DNA of 64,000 nucleotides from Clostridium sp. (lineage in GTDB: Bacteria > Bacillota > Clostridia > TANB77 > CAG-508): positions 186,001-250,000 of the forward strand of contig JAHAKD010000001.1 in the NCBI GenBank assembly GCA_018371855.1, given 5' to 3'. Under the pieces are notes generated by a model that worked only from the letters and a program-made list of their open reading frames with translations, was not told the DNA's origin and searched no databases. Positions 17,462 through 24,799 of the stretch are shown in pieces (positions within the stretch are counted from its first letter, which is position 1; every line of letters starts with the position of its first letter). Both the position numbers and the translations under genes were made by a program.

Positions 17462-18469
17462 ATGGCTTTTATAGATGAAATTAAAAATAGAGCAAAAAAA
17501 GATATAAAAAAAATAATACTTCCAGAATCAGACGATGATAGAACATTAAAAGCTACATTAGAAGTATTAAAACAAAAATTTGCAGAAATAATATTAATAG
17601 GAAATAGAAATAAAATATTAAAAAGAGCAAAAGAACTTAGTCTAGATAACATAGAAGAAGCAGAAATTGTAGACCCTAATAATTCTGAAAATTATAATGA
17701 ATTTGTAGAACAATTCTATGAATTAAGAAAACATAAAGGAATGACAATAGAAAAATCAAAAGAATTTATGTTAGATAATATTTATTTTGGAATGATGATG
17801 GTTAAACAAGGTTATGCAGATGGACTAGTTTCTGGAGCTGTTCATTCTACATCAGATACTTTAAGACCAGCACTTCAAATATTAAAAACAGCACCTGGCA
17901 CTAAATTAGTATCTGCTTTTTTTATGATGATTGTACCTAATTGTACATATGGAGAAAATGGTGTTTTCTTATTTTCAGATAGTGGTTTAAACGAAAATCC
18001 AGATAGTGATGCTTTATCTGAAATAGCAATATCATCTAGTAAAAGTTTTGAACTATTAACAGGTAAAACACCTAAAATAGCAATGCTTTCTTATTCTTCA
18101 CATGGTAGCGCAAAATCAGAATTAACAGATAAAGTAATTAATGCAACTAATTTAGTAAAAGAAAAAGCACCAGAATTATTAGTAGATGGTGAATTACAAT
18201 TAGATGCTGCAATAATTCCAGAAGTTGCAGAATATAAGGCTAAAGGAAGTCCATTGAAGGGAGAAGCAAATATTTTAATTTTCCCAGATTTAAATGCTGG
18301 AAATATTGGCTATAAGCTAGTTCAAAGGCTTGCAAAAGCAGAAGCATATGGACCACTATGTCAAGGTATTGCAAAACCAGTTAATGATTTATCAAGAGGA
18401 TGCAGTAGCAAAGATATAGAAGGTGTTGTAGCTATTACTGCAGTACAAGCACAAGAGCAAGATAAATAA
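17462..18469 (+). CDS. pta: Phosphate acetyltransferase
   Basis: 335 residues, the length of short single-domain Pta. ATG with an AAGGAGG site. Family motifs: 'ILPESDDDRTLKAT' at the N-terminus, 'YADGLVSGAVHSTSDT', 'GSAKSELTDKV', and 'ANILIFPDLNAGNIGYKL' near the C-terminus. It converts acetyl-CoA and phosphate to acetyl phosphate. With ackA 18 nt downstream it forms the acetate pathway that yields ATP in fermentation. Confidence 0.96.
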   Translation: MAFIDEIKNRAKKDIKKIILPESDDDRTLKATLEVLKQKFAEIILIGNRNKILKRAKELSLDNIEEAEIVDPNNSENYNEFVEQFYELRKHKGMTIEKSKEFMLDNIYFGMMMVKQGYADGLVSGAVHSTSDTLRPALQILKTAPGTKLVSAFFMMIVPNCTYGENGVFLFSDSGLNENPDSDALSEIAISSSKSFELLTGKTPKIAMLSYSSHGSAKSELTDKVINATNLVKEKAPELLVDGELQLDAAIIPEVAEYKAKGSPLKGEANILIFPDLNAGNIGYKLVQRLAKAEAYGPLCQGIAKPVNDLSRGCSSKDIEGVVAITAVQAQEQDK

Positions 18470-18487
18470 ATTTGTTGGAGGTTTAAT

Positions 18488-19678
18488 ATGAAAATTTTAG
18501 TAATTAATTGTGGAAGCTCATCATTAAAATATCAATTAATAGATATGGCTTCTGAAAAAGTAATGGCAAAAGGAACTTTTGAAAGAATAGGTCAACCCAA
18601 TTCTTTCTTAACACATAAAGTAAATGGTGAAAAATATAGATTAGAAAAACCTGTATGCAATCATGAAGAAGCACTAGAATTTTCTTTAGAACAATTACTA
18701 AATCCAGAATATAAAGTAATTGATTCATTAGAAGAAATAAATGCTACAGGACATAGAATAGTTCATGGCGGTGAGAAGTTCAACAAACCTGTAATAGTTA
18801 CAGAAGAAGTTATAAAGGGAATTGAAGAATGTATAAGTTTAGCACCACTTCATAATCCAGCTGCAATTATGGGAATAAGAGCTGCACAAAAATTAATGAA
18901 TGGAAAACCAATGGTAGCTGTATTTGATACAGCATTTCACCAAACAATGCCAAAAGAACATTATATATATGCAATACCAAAAAGATATTATGAAAAATAT
19001 GGTATTAGAAAATACGGTGCACATGGAACTTCACATCAATATGTTGCTAACCGTGTAGCTGAATTAGAAGGAAAACCAATTGAAGACTTAAGAATTATAT
19101 CTTGTCATTTAGGTCAAGGTGGAAGTATATGTGCAGTTCAAGATGGTAAATCTGTAGAAACAAGTATGGGACTTACACCACTTGCTGGAATTCCAATGGG
19201 AACACGTTCTGGTGATATTGATCCATCAATTGTTACTTTTATTATGAGAAAAGAAGGTTTAACACCTGACGAAATGGAACATATATTAAATAAAGAATCT
19301 GGAATTTTAGCATTATCAGGAGTTACACAAGACTGTAGAGATATGGAGGCTGCAGCCGCAGAAGGAAATGAGCAAGCTGCACTTGCAATAAAAATACACA
19401 ATTATTTAATTGCTGCTCAAATAGCAAAATGTGCTGTTGCAATGAATGGATTTGATGTTATGCTATTTACTGCAGGAATCGGAGAAAACCAAAAGAATAT
19501 TAGAAAAGGAATTTGCGAAAATTTAAAATTCTTAGGTGTAGAGATAGATGACGAGAGAAATGATGTAAAAGGTGAAGAAAGATTAATTTCTTCAGATGAT
19601 TCTAAAATTAAAGTATATGTAGTTCCAACAGATGAAGAACTAATGATAGCAAAACAAACACTAGAATTAATAAAATAA
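18488..19678 (+). CDS. ackA: Acetate kinase
   Basis: 396 residues, full length. ASKHA-fold motifs: 'VINCGSSSLKYQL' at the N-terminus, 'GHRIVHGGEKF', 'VFDTAFHQTMP', 'YGAHGTSHQYVA' and 'FTAGIGENQKNIR'. It transfers phosphate from acetyl phosphate to ADP. GGAGG site, same operon as pta, followed by a strong terminator. Confidence 0.97.
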   Translation: MKILVINCGSSSLKYQLIDMASEKVMAKGTFERIGQPNSFLTHKVNGEKYRLEKPVCNHEEALEFSLEQLLNPEYKVIDSLEEINATGHRIVHGGEKFNKPVIVTEEVIKGIEECISLAPLHNPAAIMGIRAAQKLMNGKPMVAVFDTAFHQTMPKEHYIYAIPKRYYEKYGIRKYGAHGTSHQYVANRVAELEGKPIEDLRIISCHLGQGGSICAVQDGKSVETSMGLTPLAGIPMGTRSGDIDPSIVTFIMRKEGLTPDEMEHILNKESGILALSGVTQDCRDMEAAAAEGNEQAALAIKIHNYLIAAQIAKCAVAMNGFDVMLFTAGIGENQKNIRKGICENLKFLGVEIDDERNDVKGEERLISSDDSKIKVYVVPTDEELMIAKQTLELIK

Positions 19679-19685
19679 TTGATTT

Positions 19686-19720
19686 TGAACTTTAGGGATT
19701 ATCCTTAAAGTTCATTTTAT
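19686..19720 (+). terminator. Terminator of pta-ackA
   Basis: TGAACTTTA pairs with TTAAAGTTCA across a short loop (19686-19715), followed by TTTTATTT. Confidence 0.8.
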
Positions 19721-19793
19721 TTACATAAAGCCAATAAATTAAAAAGCATTATTGCTGAATGAGTTCTAATAAATTAAGATGGACTAAGCATAA

Positions 19794-20009
19794 GATACAA
19801 ATAAGATTTTATTTAAACATCTCTGCAAAGGATATACATCAATATATCCAATAGATGATTTTTACACTGGTCTATCAGATTCCTTAATATTAAAAATTAG
19901 GAGTGTTGTTGAAACTGAAGCTATTGATAGGAAAACTGATGTATTTTGCTGGAAAAGAAAGGCTGTTCGCTTCCCAAGGAACAGCGTCCACGTGGAGGAC
20001 GAGAATTAA
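19794..20009 (+). pseudogene. Gene remnant in the ackA-dpaB gap
   Basis: Most of the 420-nt gap is one open stretch of 71 codons without a start or Shine-Dalgarno. It includes 'YTSIYPIDDFYTGLSDSLI' and ends 'PRNSVHVEDEN'. The 3' part is GC-richer than its surroundings, like the imported-looking genes elsewhere in the chromosomal half, so it may be the stump of a lost gene. I do not recognise the family. Confidence 0.35.
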
Positions 20010-20041
20010 TTCCTACTTTGTTTTTATATAAAATTTATCAT

Positions 20042-20069
20042 ACCATAATTAACATAATTTCATATTATA
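20042..20069 (+). promoter_or_regulatory. Sigma-K-like promoter before dpaB
   Basis: AC (20042-20043), 17 nt, then CATATTATA (20061-20069). This fits the mother-cell consensus AC-N16/17-CATANNNTA. Known biology (sigma-K drives dipicolinate synthase genes in Bacillus) agrees. A match of this length is suggestive only. Confidence 0.6.
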
Positions 20070-20098
20070 TATAAAGATAATATGAAAGGGGGAAGAGT

Positions 20099-20677
20099 AT
20101 GGAATTAAAAGATATTAATATAGGGTTTACTTTAACTGGATCTTTTTGCACATTTAAAAAAGTAATCCCTAAAATAAAAGAGCTTAAAGAATTAGGAGCA
20201 AATATACTACCCATAATGTCATATAATAGCTATAATTTAGACACTAAATTTGGAAATGCTAAAGATTTTATAGAAGAAATAGAAGGTATTACAGAAAATA
20301 AAATAATTCATACAATACAGGGAGCAGAGCCTATAGGACCAAAAGGATTAACTGATATTATGGTTGTAGCACCTTGTTCTGGCAATACCATTGCTAAACT
20401 TGCAAATTCAATAATTGATACGCCTGCTGTTATGGCAATAAAATCGCATTTACGTAATCAGCGACCTCTGGTAATAGGCATTTCAACAAATGATGGACTT
20501 TCAGGTTCTGCTGAAAACATAGGAAAATTACTGAATAGGAAAAATTATTACTTTGTGCCATTTACACAAGATAATCCTATTACCAAACCTACATCTATAG
20601 TGTTCAAATTTGATTATTTAATACCTACCATAAAAGGAGCATTAGAAAACAAACAGATACAACCAGTAATAGGGTAA
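20099..20677 (+). CDS. dpaB: Dipicolinate synthase subunit B
   Basis: 192 residues, typical length for SpoVFB. It has the flavoprotein-like start 'IGFTLTGSFCTFKK', 'VVAPCSGNTIAKLANSI' and 'DTPAVMAIKSHLRNQRPLV'. DpaB works with DpaA to oxidise dihydrodipicolinate to dipicolinate in the mother cell; dipicolinate is then loaded into spores. Here dpaA is not next to it, unlike the usual dpaA-dpaB operon. GGGGGAAG precedes the ATG, and a sigma-K-like promoter lies upstream. Confidence 0.93.
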   Translation: MELKDINIGFTLTGSFCTFKKVIPKIKELKELGANILPIMSYNSYNLDTKFGNAKDFIEEIEGITENKIIHTIQGAEPIGPKGLTDIMVVAPCSGNTIAKLANSIIDTPAVMAIKSHLRNQRPLVIGISTNDGLSGSAENIGKLLNRKNYYFVPFTQDNPITKPTSIVFKFDYLIPTIKGALENKQIQPVIG

Positions 20678-20712
20678 GCAATTGATATTATAGAAAAATC
20701 TGGTTTCACATT

Positions 20713-20755
20713 AAAAGTCACTGACCAGTGTTACAGTTAGTGACTTTTGCTTTAT
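20713..20755. terminator. Bidirectional terminator between dpaB and the recombinase gene
   Basis: AAAAGTCACT (20713-20722) pairs with AGTGACTTTT (20739-20748); A- and T-rich flanks on both sides. Confidence 0.8.
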
Positions 20756-21735
20756 TTATCTGCTGAATAATCCGAAAGCGGATTTACATCAACTGCATTT
20801 CTAACTTGTTCATTAGCAACATGAGTATAAATTTCTGTTGTAGAAATACTTTCATGTCCTAAAAGCTCTTGAAGAGCTCTTATATCAACATTTCCATACT
20901 GATACATAAGTGTTGCTGCAGTATGTCTTAATTTATGGGTAGAATATTTTTTTGTGTCTAAACCTGCACGTCTTAATTCTTTATCAACTACATATTGAAC
21001 TGTTCTTTTACTAATTCGTTCCTTTCTCTCACTTAGAAACAATGCTTTAACTGAATCCGGCTTTATACCAATCTTAGGTCTAACTTCTAAATAGTCATTA
21101 ATAGCTTTTAGACAAGCTTTATTTAAATAGATTGTTCTCTCTTTATTACCTTTACCTATTACAGTCATTTTAGCATCATCAAATGAAATATCATTTATAT
21201 TTATACCAACTAATTCGGACAAACGAAGCCCACAGTTTAAAAATAAAGTTATAATTGCATAATCTCTTTCTTTATTACGTTCTTCATCACTTGTAACAGT
21301 TAATAATTTTTTACTATCATCAAGAGTTAAATATTTAGGCATACGTTTTTCTATCTTTGGAGTTTCTAAATTTTGTGCAGGGTTTTTTTCTATCAAATTG
21401 GCTTTTTGTGATAAATAATTAAAAAATACTCTAATACTACTAACTTTTCTTGCACGAGTAGCGGCTTTACTATGATATGTAGTTGTTAAATATGCAAGAA
21501 AAGCATGAATATCATTTAATTCTATCTTTTTTATTACATCAAGAGATAAATTGCTTATGTTAATATCTTTAAAATCTTTAGCATTTGTAAGATGAAAATG
21601 AACCATAATAAATTTCAAGAACGTTGCTAAGTCATAATTATATTCTTTTATTGTGTTTGGTGATTTATTTAAAATTGTTACAGAATAGTCTAAAAAAGAA
21701 TTTAGATATTCGGGGTTCATATCACGTGAAATCAT
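20752..21735 (-). CDS. Tyrosine recombinase, XerC/XerD-like
   Basis: 327 residues, minus strand, ATG behind GGAGGAA. The N-terminal SAM-like DNA-binding domain covers ~1-110. The catalytic domain has Arg in 'LNCGLRLSELVGI', Lys in 'IGKGNKERTIYL', 'HKLRHTAATLMYQ', His in 'LLGHESISTTEIY' and the Tyr of 'IYTHV'. This is the full R-K-H-R-H-Y set. Length and neutral context suit the housekeeping chromosome-dimer recombinase, although an integrase role cannot be excluded. It is 12 kb from the conjugative element, so it is probably not that element's integrase. Confidence 0.88.
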   Translation of the reverse strand: MISRDMNPEYLNSFLDYSVTILNKSPNTIKEYNYDLATFLKFIMVHFHLTNAKDFKDINISNLSLDVIKKIELNDIHAFLAYLTTTYHSKAATRARKVSSIRVFFNYLSQKANLIEKNPAQNLETPKIEKRMPKYLTLDDSKKLLTVTSDEERNKERDYAIITLFLNCGLRLSELVGININDISFDDAKMTVIGKGNKERTIYLNKACLKAINDYLEVRPKIGIKPDSVKALFLSERKERISKRTVQYVVDKELRRAGLDTKKYSTHKLRHTAATLMYQYGNVDIRALQELLGHESISTTEIYTHVANEQVRNAVDVNPLSDYSADK

Positions 21736-21750
21736 TTGTTCCTCCTTATG

Positions 21751-22758
21751 TTATTCTTCAAAGTTTGACATATTATTTGAAAGTTTATCTATTATATCTA
21801 AAATGAATGTTATTATAATATAGCATAATGCAAAATTATTTTTATTAAACAAATTACCTATAAAAGATGGTGTAAATAATTGATCAATATAGAATCTTGA
21901 ATATACATAATTTCCTGTAAATACAATTTGGAAATTAACATGATATTTATTATAAAATTCTGATAAATAATCTAACATATCTGATGTTAATATTTCTGTT
22001 GCATTTATTCTGTCATTTGAATATACATGTAAAACTTTATTAAAATTTGCATTATCCATTTCTATATATTTTAATAATGAATTAGTTGTTCCTAACGCAT
22101 ATGTAGTATTATGCTCTAAGTTTTCGGTATTTATTTTAGTGTATGATGGAATTGTTTTATCTAAAATAACTGTAGAAAAAATTCCGTTAAATACATTTTC
22201 ATCTGTGGATGTTGCTGAAATATTAGAAGCATAAAACTTATAATTATCTTTAGTAGCACCACTTATTGTATCTTTTGTTATTAAGCTACTAAGTTGTAAA
22301 TTATCAAAACAAGCAGTTTGATAATAATTTTCTTCATCTACATATGATGTATTATTATAAGTTAAGCTAGGATCTATTAATTGTAGAAATCTTTTTATAA
22401 CATTTGAATATTTCACTTTAAATTTTTTAAATTCTAGTAAAAATAATATTACTGTTACAGCTAATGCAATTAATGGAATTATAGCAAAAGCCATATTAAA
22501 AGAATTTAAATATGTAAAAATAAAAGTAAATAAGAATGCCATGAAACTGATTATACCAATAATACTAAAAATCATCAGCTTTTTTTTACTAATAGTTATA
22601 TCTAAAAAATCAAGTTCATTAAATTTGTTATATAATTCTCCAAATTCTTTAGGTGTCTGGGCTATATCTACCTTTTTAGTAGAAAAATTTGGCATTAAAA
22701 TAAATTTGTATACTAAAAAACCAACCATTACTACGATTAAAATCTCTAAAAATATCAT
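21751..22758 (-). CDS. DUF3137-like membrane protein
   Basis: 335 residues, minus strand. A membrane segment at the N-terminus, a second hydrophobic pair at ~66-110 ('LMIFSIIGIISFMAFLF'), and a C-terminal soluble part with a late hydrophobic stretch near 305-320. The region 'YNNTSYVDEENYYQTACFDN' followed by 'ITKDTISGATKDNYKFY' is the pattern of DUF3137. It is divergent from a lemA gene; the two families are often neighbours and may act together at the membrane, function unknown. Confidence 0.75.
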   Translation of the reverse strand: MIFLEILIVVMVGFLVYKFILMPNFSTKKVDIAQTPKEFGELYNKFNELDFLDITISKKKLMIFSIIGIISFMAFLFTFIFTYLNSFNMAFAIIPLIALAVTVILFLLEFKKFKVKYSNVIKRFLQLIDPSLTYNNTSYVDEENYYQTACFDNLQLSSLITKDTISGATKDNYKFYASNISATSTDENVFNGIFSTVILDKTIPSYTKINTENLEHNTTYALGTTNSLLKYIEMDNANFNKVLHVYSNDRINATEILTSDMLDYLSEFYNKYHVNFQIVFTGNYVYSRFYIDQLFTPSFIGNLFNKNNFALCYIIITFILDIIDKLSNNMSNFEE

Positions 22759-22815
22759 TTGTAATTCCTCCTATTTAAGATATTCTATCATAACTTAATA
22801 TAGTATGTAAATTTT

Positions 22816-22844
22816 TTGACAATTTTTATAAAAAGTTTTATACT
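22816..22844 (+). promoter_or_regulatory. Sigma-A promoter for lemA
   Basis: TTGACA (22816-22821), 17-nt spacer, TATACT (22839-22844). Confidence 0.8.
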
Positions 22845-22882
22845 AAATATAATTATGAACAATAGAATAGGGGAGGAATATA

Positions 22883-23422
22883 ATGACAATAGCATTAATA
22901 GTAATATTAGTTATTATAGTATTATATGTTATTATCACATATAATAAATTTGTAACACTAAAAAAACAAATGAAAAACTCTTATAGTGTTATAGATGTTT
23001 ATTTAAAAAAGAGATTTGATTTAATACCAAATTTAGTAGAAGTAACGAAAGGTTATGCTGATTATGAACAAGATGTTTTAACTAAAATAACAGAATATAG
23101 AACTGCTTATAATCAAAATAAGGACAAAGATGCATTGAATAAATTAAATGAACAATATAATAATTTAATATTAGTAGTTGAAAATTATCCAGATTTAAAA
23201 GCTAGTGAACAATTTTTAAAATTGCAAAAAAGTCTTATAAAAGTTGAAAGCGAATTACAAGCTGCCAGAAGAATTTATAACAATGATACTACTAAATATA
23301 ATACAAAATTAAATGTTTTTCCTTCTAATATTATTGGCAAAATATTTAATTTTAAAGAAGGAGAATTATTTGAATTAGAAGACAGAAAAATCGAAGGAGA
23401 CAATATTAAAGTTGATATGTAA
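22883..23422 (+). CDS. lemA: LemA family protein
   Basis: 179 residues, ATG behind GGGGAGG. One N-terminal membrane segment (~3-22) is followed by the long helical LemA domain with the family block 'KKRFDLIPNLVEVTKGYADYE', then 'LKASEQFLKLQKSLIKVESELQ' region and 'RRIYNND'. The N-terminus is thought to face outside. The function is unknown. It pairs divergently with the DUF3137 gene. Confidence 0.92.
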   Translation: MTIALIVILVIIVLYVIITYNKFVTLKKQMKNSYSVIDVYLKKRFDLIPNLVEVTKGYADYEQDVLTKITEYRTAYNQNKDKDALNKLNEQYNNLILVVENYPDLKASEQFLKLQKSLIKVESELQAARRIYNNDTTKYNTKLNVFPSNIIGKIFNFKEGELFELEDRKIEGDNIKVDM

Positions 23423-23460
23423 AAATAAAGAAGAAGCTTATCTAGGCTTCTTCTTTATTT
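23423..23460. terminator. Bidirectional terminator between lemA and the 23442 gene
   Basis: Perfect 15-bp stem AAATAAAGAAGAAGC/GCTTCTTCTTTATTT with an 8-nt loop. The stop codon of the minus-strand gene (23442-23444) lies in the loop. Confidence 0.88.
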
Positions 23461-23999
23461 TTGCTTAAGTTAATAAAACAATTTATTAAGTCTTCAAAAT
23501 TATCATATCTATTTTCTAGCATAGTTGTTGCTGTCTGAATAGAATTATTATTAAGAATTAAATAATCCAATGTAATTTTATATTTTTTATTGTTAATTTT
23601 ATTTACTTCTTTTACCGTAGTAATTTCATATACAAGTGGTAATTCAGACAAATTCAAAATTTCTTCCATGCCACTTATACCACTAAAATAAATCTTATTA
23701 CTTTCAACATTATTAAAGTTCGGATTGGTAAACATTACAACATATAATTTTTTATCAAACACATAAACTCCACGCTCAAATAATATTGTTTTTCTTCTAA
23801 TCATAAACATCACAAATATAATTAGAGGACAACATAAAATGCCATAAATTAATGCTATCATAAGAAGTAAAGCTCCAATATCTACATTTATAAACATAAA
23901 TATTAAAGCAATAAAAACAATTATTAGAAAAACAACCATTAATTGTGTATAATTTTTATATTTATTTGGAGCCCAAAATTTAAAATTATTATCTTGCAT
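23442..23999 (-). CDS. Two-TM membrane protein of unknown function
   Basis: 185 residues, minus strand, good SD (GGAGG). Two adjacent membrane segments (~20-68) are followed by a cytoplasmic beta-rich domain of ~110 residues ('ERGVYVFDKKLYVVMF', 'IYFSGISGMEEI') whose strand pattern resembles small PH-like domains. I do not recognise it. It shares its terminator with lemA, and proteins of this build are often found near LemA, but a link is inference. Confidence 0.65.
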   Translation of the reverse strand: MQDNNFKFWAPNKYKNYTQLMVVFLIIVFIALIFMFINVDIGALLLMIALIYGILCCPLIIFVMFMIRRKTILFERGVYVFDKKLYVVMFTNPNFNNVESNKIYFSGISGMEEILNLSELPLVYEITTVKEVNKINNKKYKITLDYLILNNNSIQTATTMLENRYDNFEDLINCFINLSKNKEEA

Positions 24000-24101
24000 A
24001 AATCACACCTCCTCTATAAAACTTATTATATCTATATCATATATTATAAACTAATACAATAGCATTTGTTTTTATTAAAACTAGTCAAAATACGTGTTTT
24101 A

Positions 24102-24110
24102 TGGTATAAT
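24102..24110 (+). promoter_or_regulatory. Extended -10 promoter of the 24154 gene
   Basis: TGGTATAAT, with a weak -35 (TAGTCA, 24082-24087) 17 nt upstream. The ATGGTATAATT core is the same as before the 12274 gene. Confidence 0.6.
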
Positions 24111-24153
24111 TAAGAGTGATACAAAAGAAAGTTGAAAAAAGGAGGAAAATGTA

Positions 24154-24666
24154 ATGACAGAGGTGGAAGCTTTATGCCGGAAAATATTGTCAGCTCATCT
24201 TAAACTAGTCGAGGATTTCTGTGAGGAGGCAGTGTATGCAAATGACAAAGAAGTCCGTGAATCTGAAATCTTGGAAGATAGCAATTTTCCAAACGAATTT
24301 AGAATTATTCGCGATAGGTATGGAAATCCTAGAAATTTCATTAACTTACTGCATCGCGAACTAAAAAAACTGGCAAAAGAGGAATATTTGCCCTATGATC
24401 CGTCACTGCAGGAAATTGTACAGATTTCCCGGCTTTTCTTGAAAGAGTCAAAAGCGCAGATGGAAAAACTGAAGGATTATGCAAACTCGGTAGGAGTACC
24501 AGCATTGATTCTTGCTATTGAGGAATTCAAACACCTTAAAAAGCAAGAAAAAAAGCTCGGTATTGAGCGGACTGTTCTGGTTTCTGAGGAAGACGAAGAA
24601 GTCTTACGAAGAATCAGATTTTATGCACAAATCTCTGAATATCTTCCAGGAAACAAGCGGGGGTAA
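24154..24666 (+). CDS. Imported-looking gene, unknown function (170 aa)
   Basis: ATG behind AAAGGAGGAAA. The protein is soluble, helical and charged ('EALCRKILSAHLKLVEDFCEE', 'RELKKLAKEEYL'). I do not recognise it. GC and codon use are clearly higher than in neighbours, with at least three in-frame CGG Arg codons (in 'LCRKIL', 'ISRLF' and 'IERTV'). It has its own promoter and a GC-rich terminator that includes the stop codon. Together with the genes at 10640 and 12274 it forms a set of single-gene islands of foreign composition. Confidence 0.75.
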   Translation: MTEVEALCRKILSAHLKLVEDFCEEAVYANDKEVRESEILEDSNFPNEFRIIRDRYGNPRNFINLLHRELKKLAKEEYLPYDPSLQEIVQISRLFLKESKAQMEKLKDYANSVGVPALILAIEEFKHLKKQEKKLGIERTVLVSEEDEEVLRRIRFYAQISEYLPGNKRG

Positions 24667-24680
24667 TCCCCGCATTTTCC
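24657..24680 (+). terminator. Terminator embracing the stop codon of the 24154 gene
   Basis: GCGGGG (24657-24662) pairs with CCCCGC (24668-24673); the TAA stop lies in the loop; ATTTTCC follows. Confidence 0.75.
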
Positions 24681-24694
24681 TATTATATGGAAAA

Positions 24695-24720
24695 CAAGGA
24701 ATGTCCCTAAATCCTGATTA
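24695..24720 (+). repeat. Degenerate dispersed repeat, copy B
   Basis: Reads CAAGGAATGTCCCTAAATCC then TGATTA, matching the two halves of the segment at 14521-14562 with a few transitions. It lies just after an imported-looking gene. Confidence 0.5.
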
Positions 24721-24799
24721 GAATTTTATAAAAAAGCCTTTAAAAAAATTTTCTTTATTGATATAATAAATTAAAATTATAGGAAAAGGGAGTAAAAAA

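Noticed and set aside
20752..21735. Xer-like recombinase as the integrase of the conjugative element
   Set aside because: It lies 12 kb outside the element among housekeeping genes, in opposite orientation, and has the size of XerC/D.
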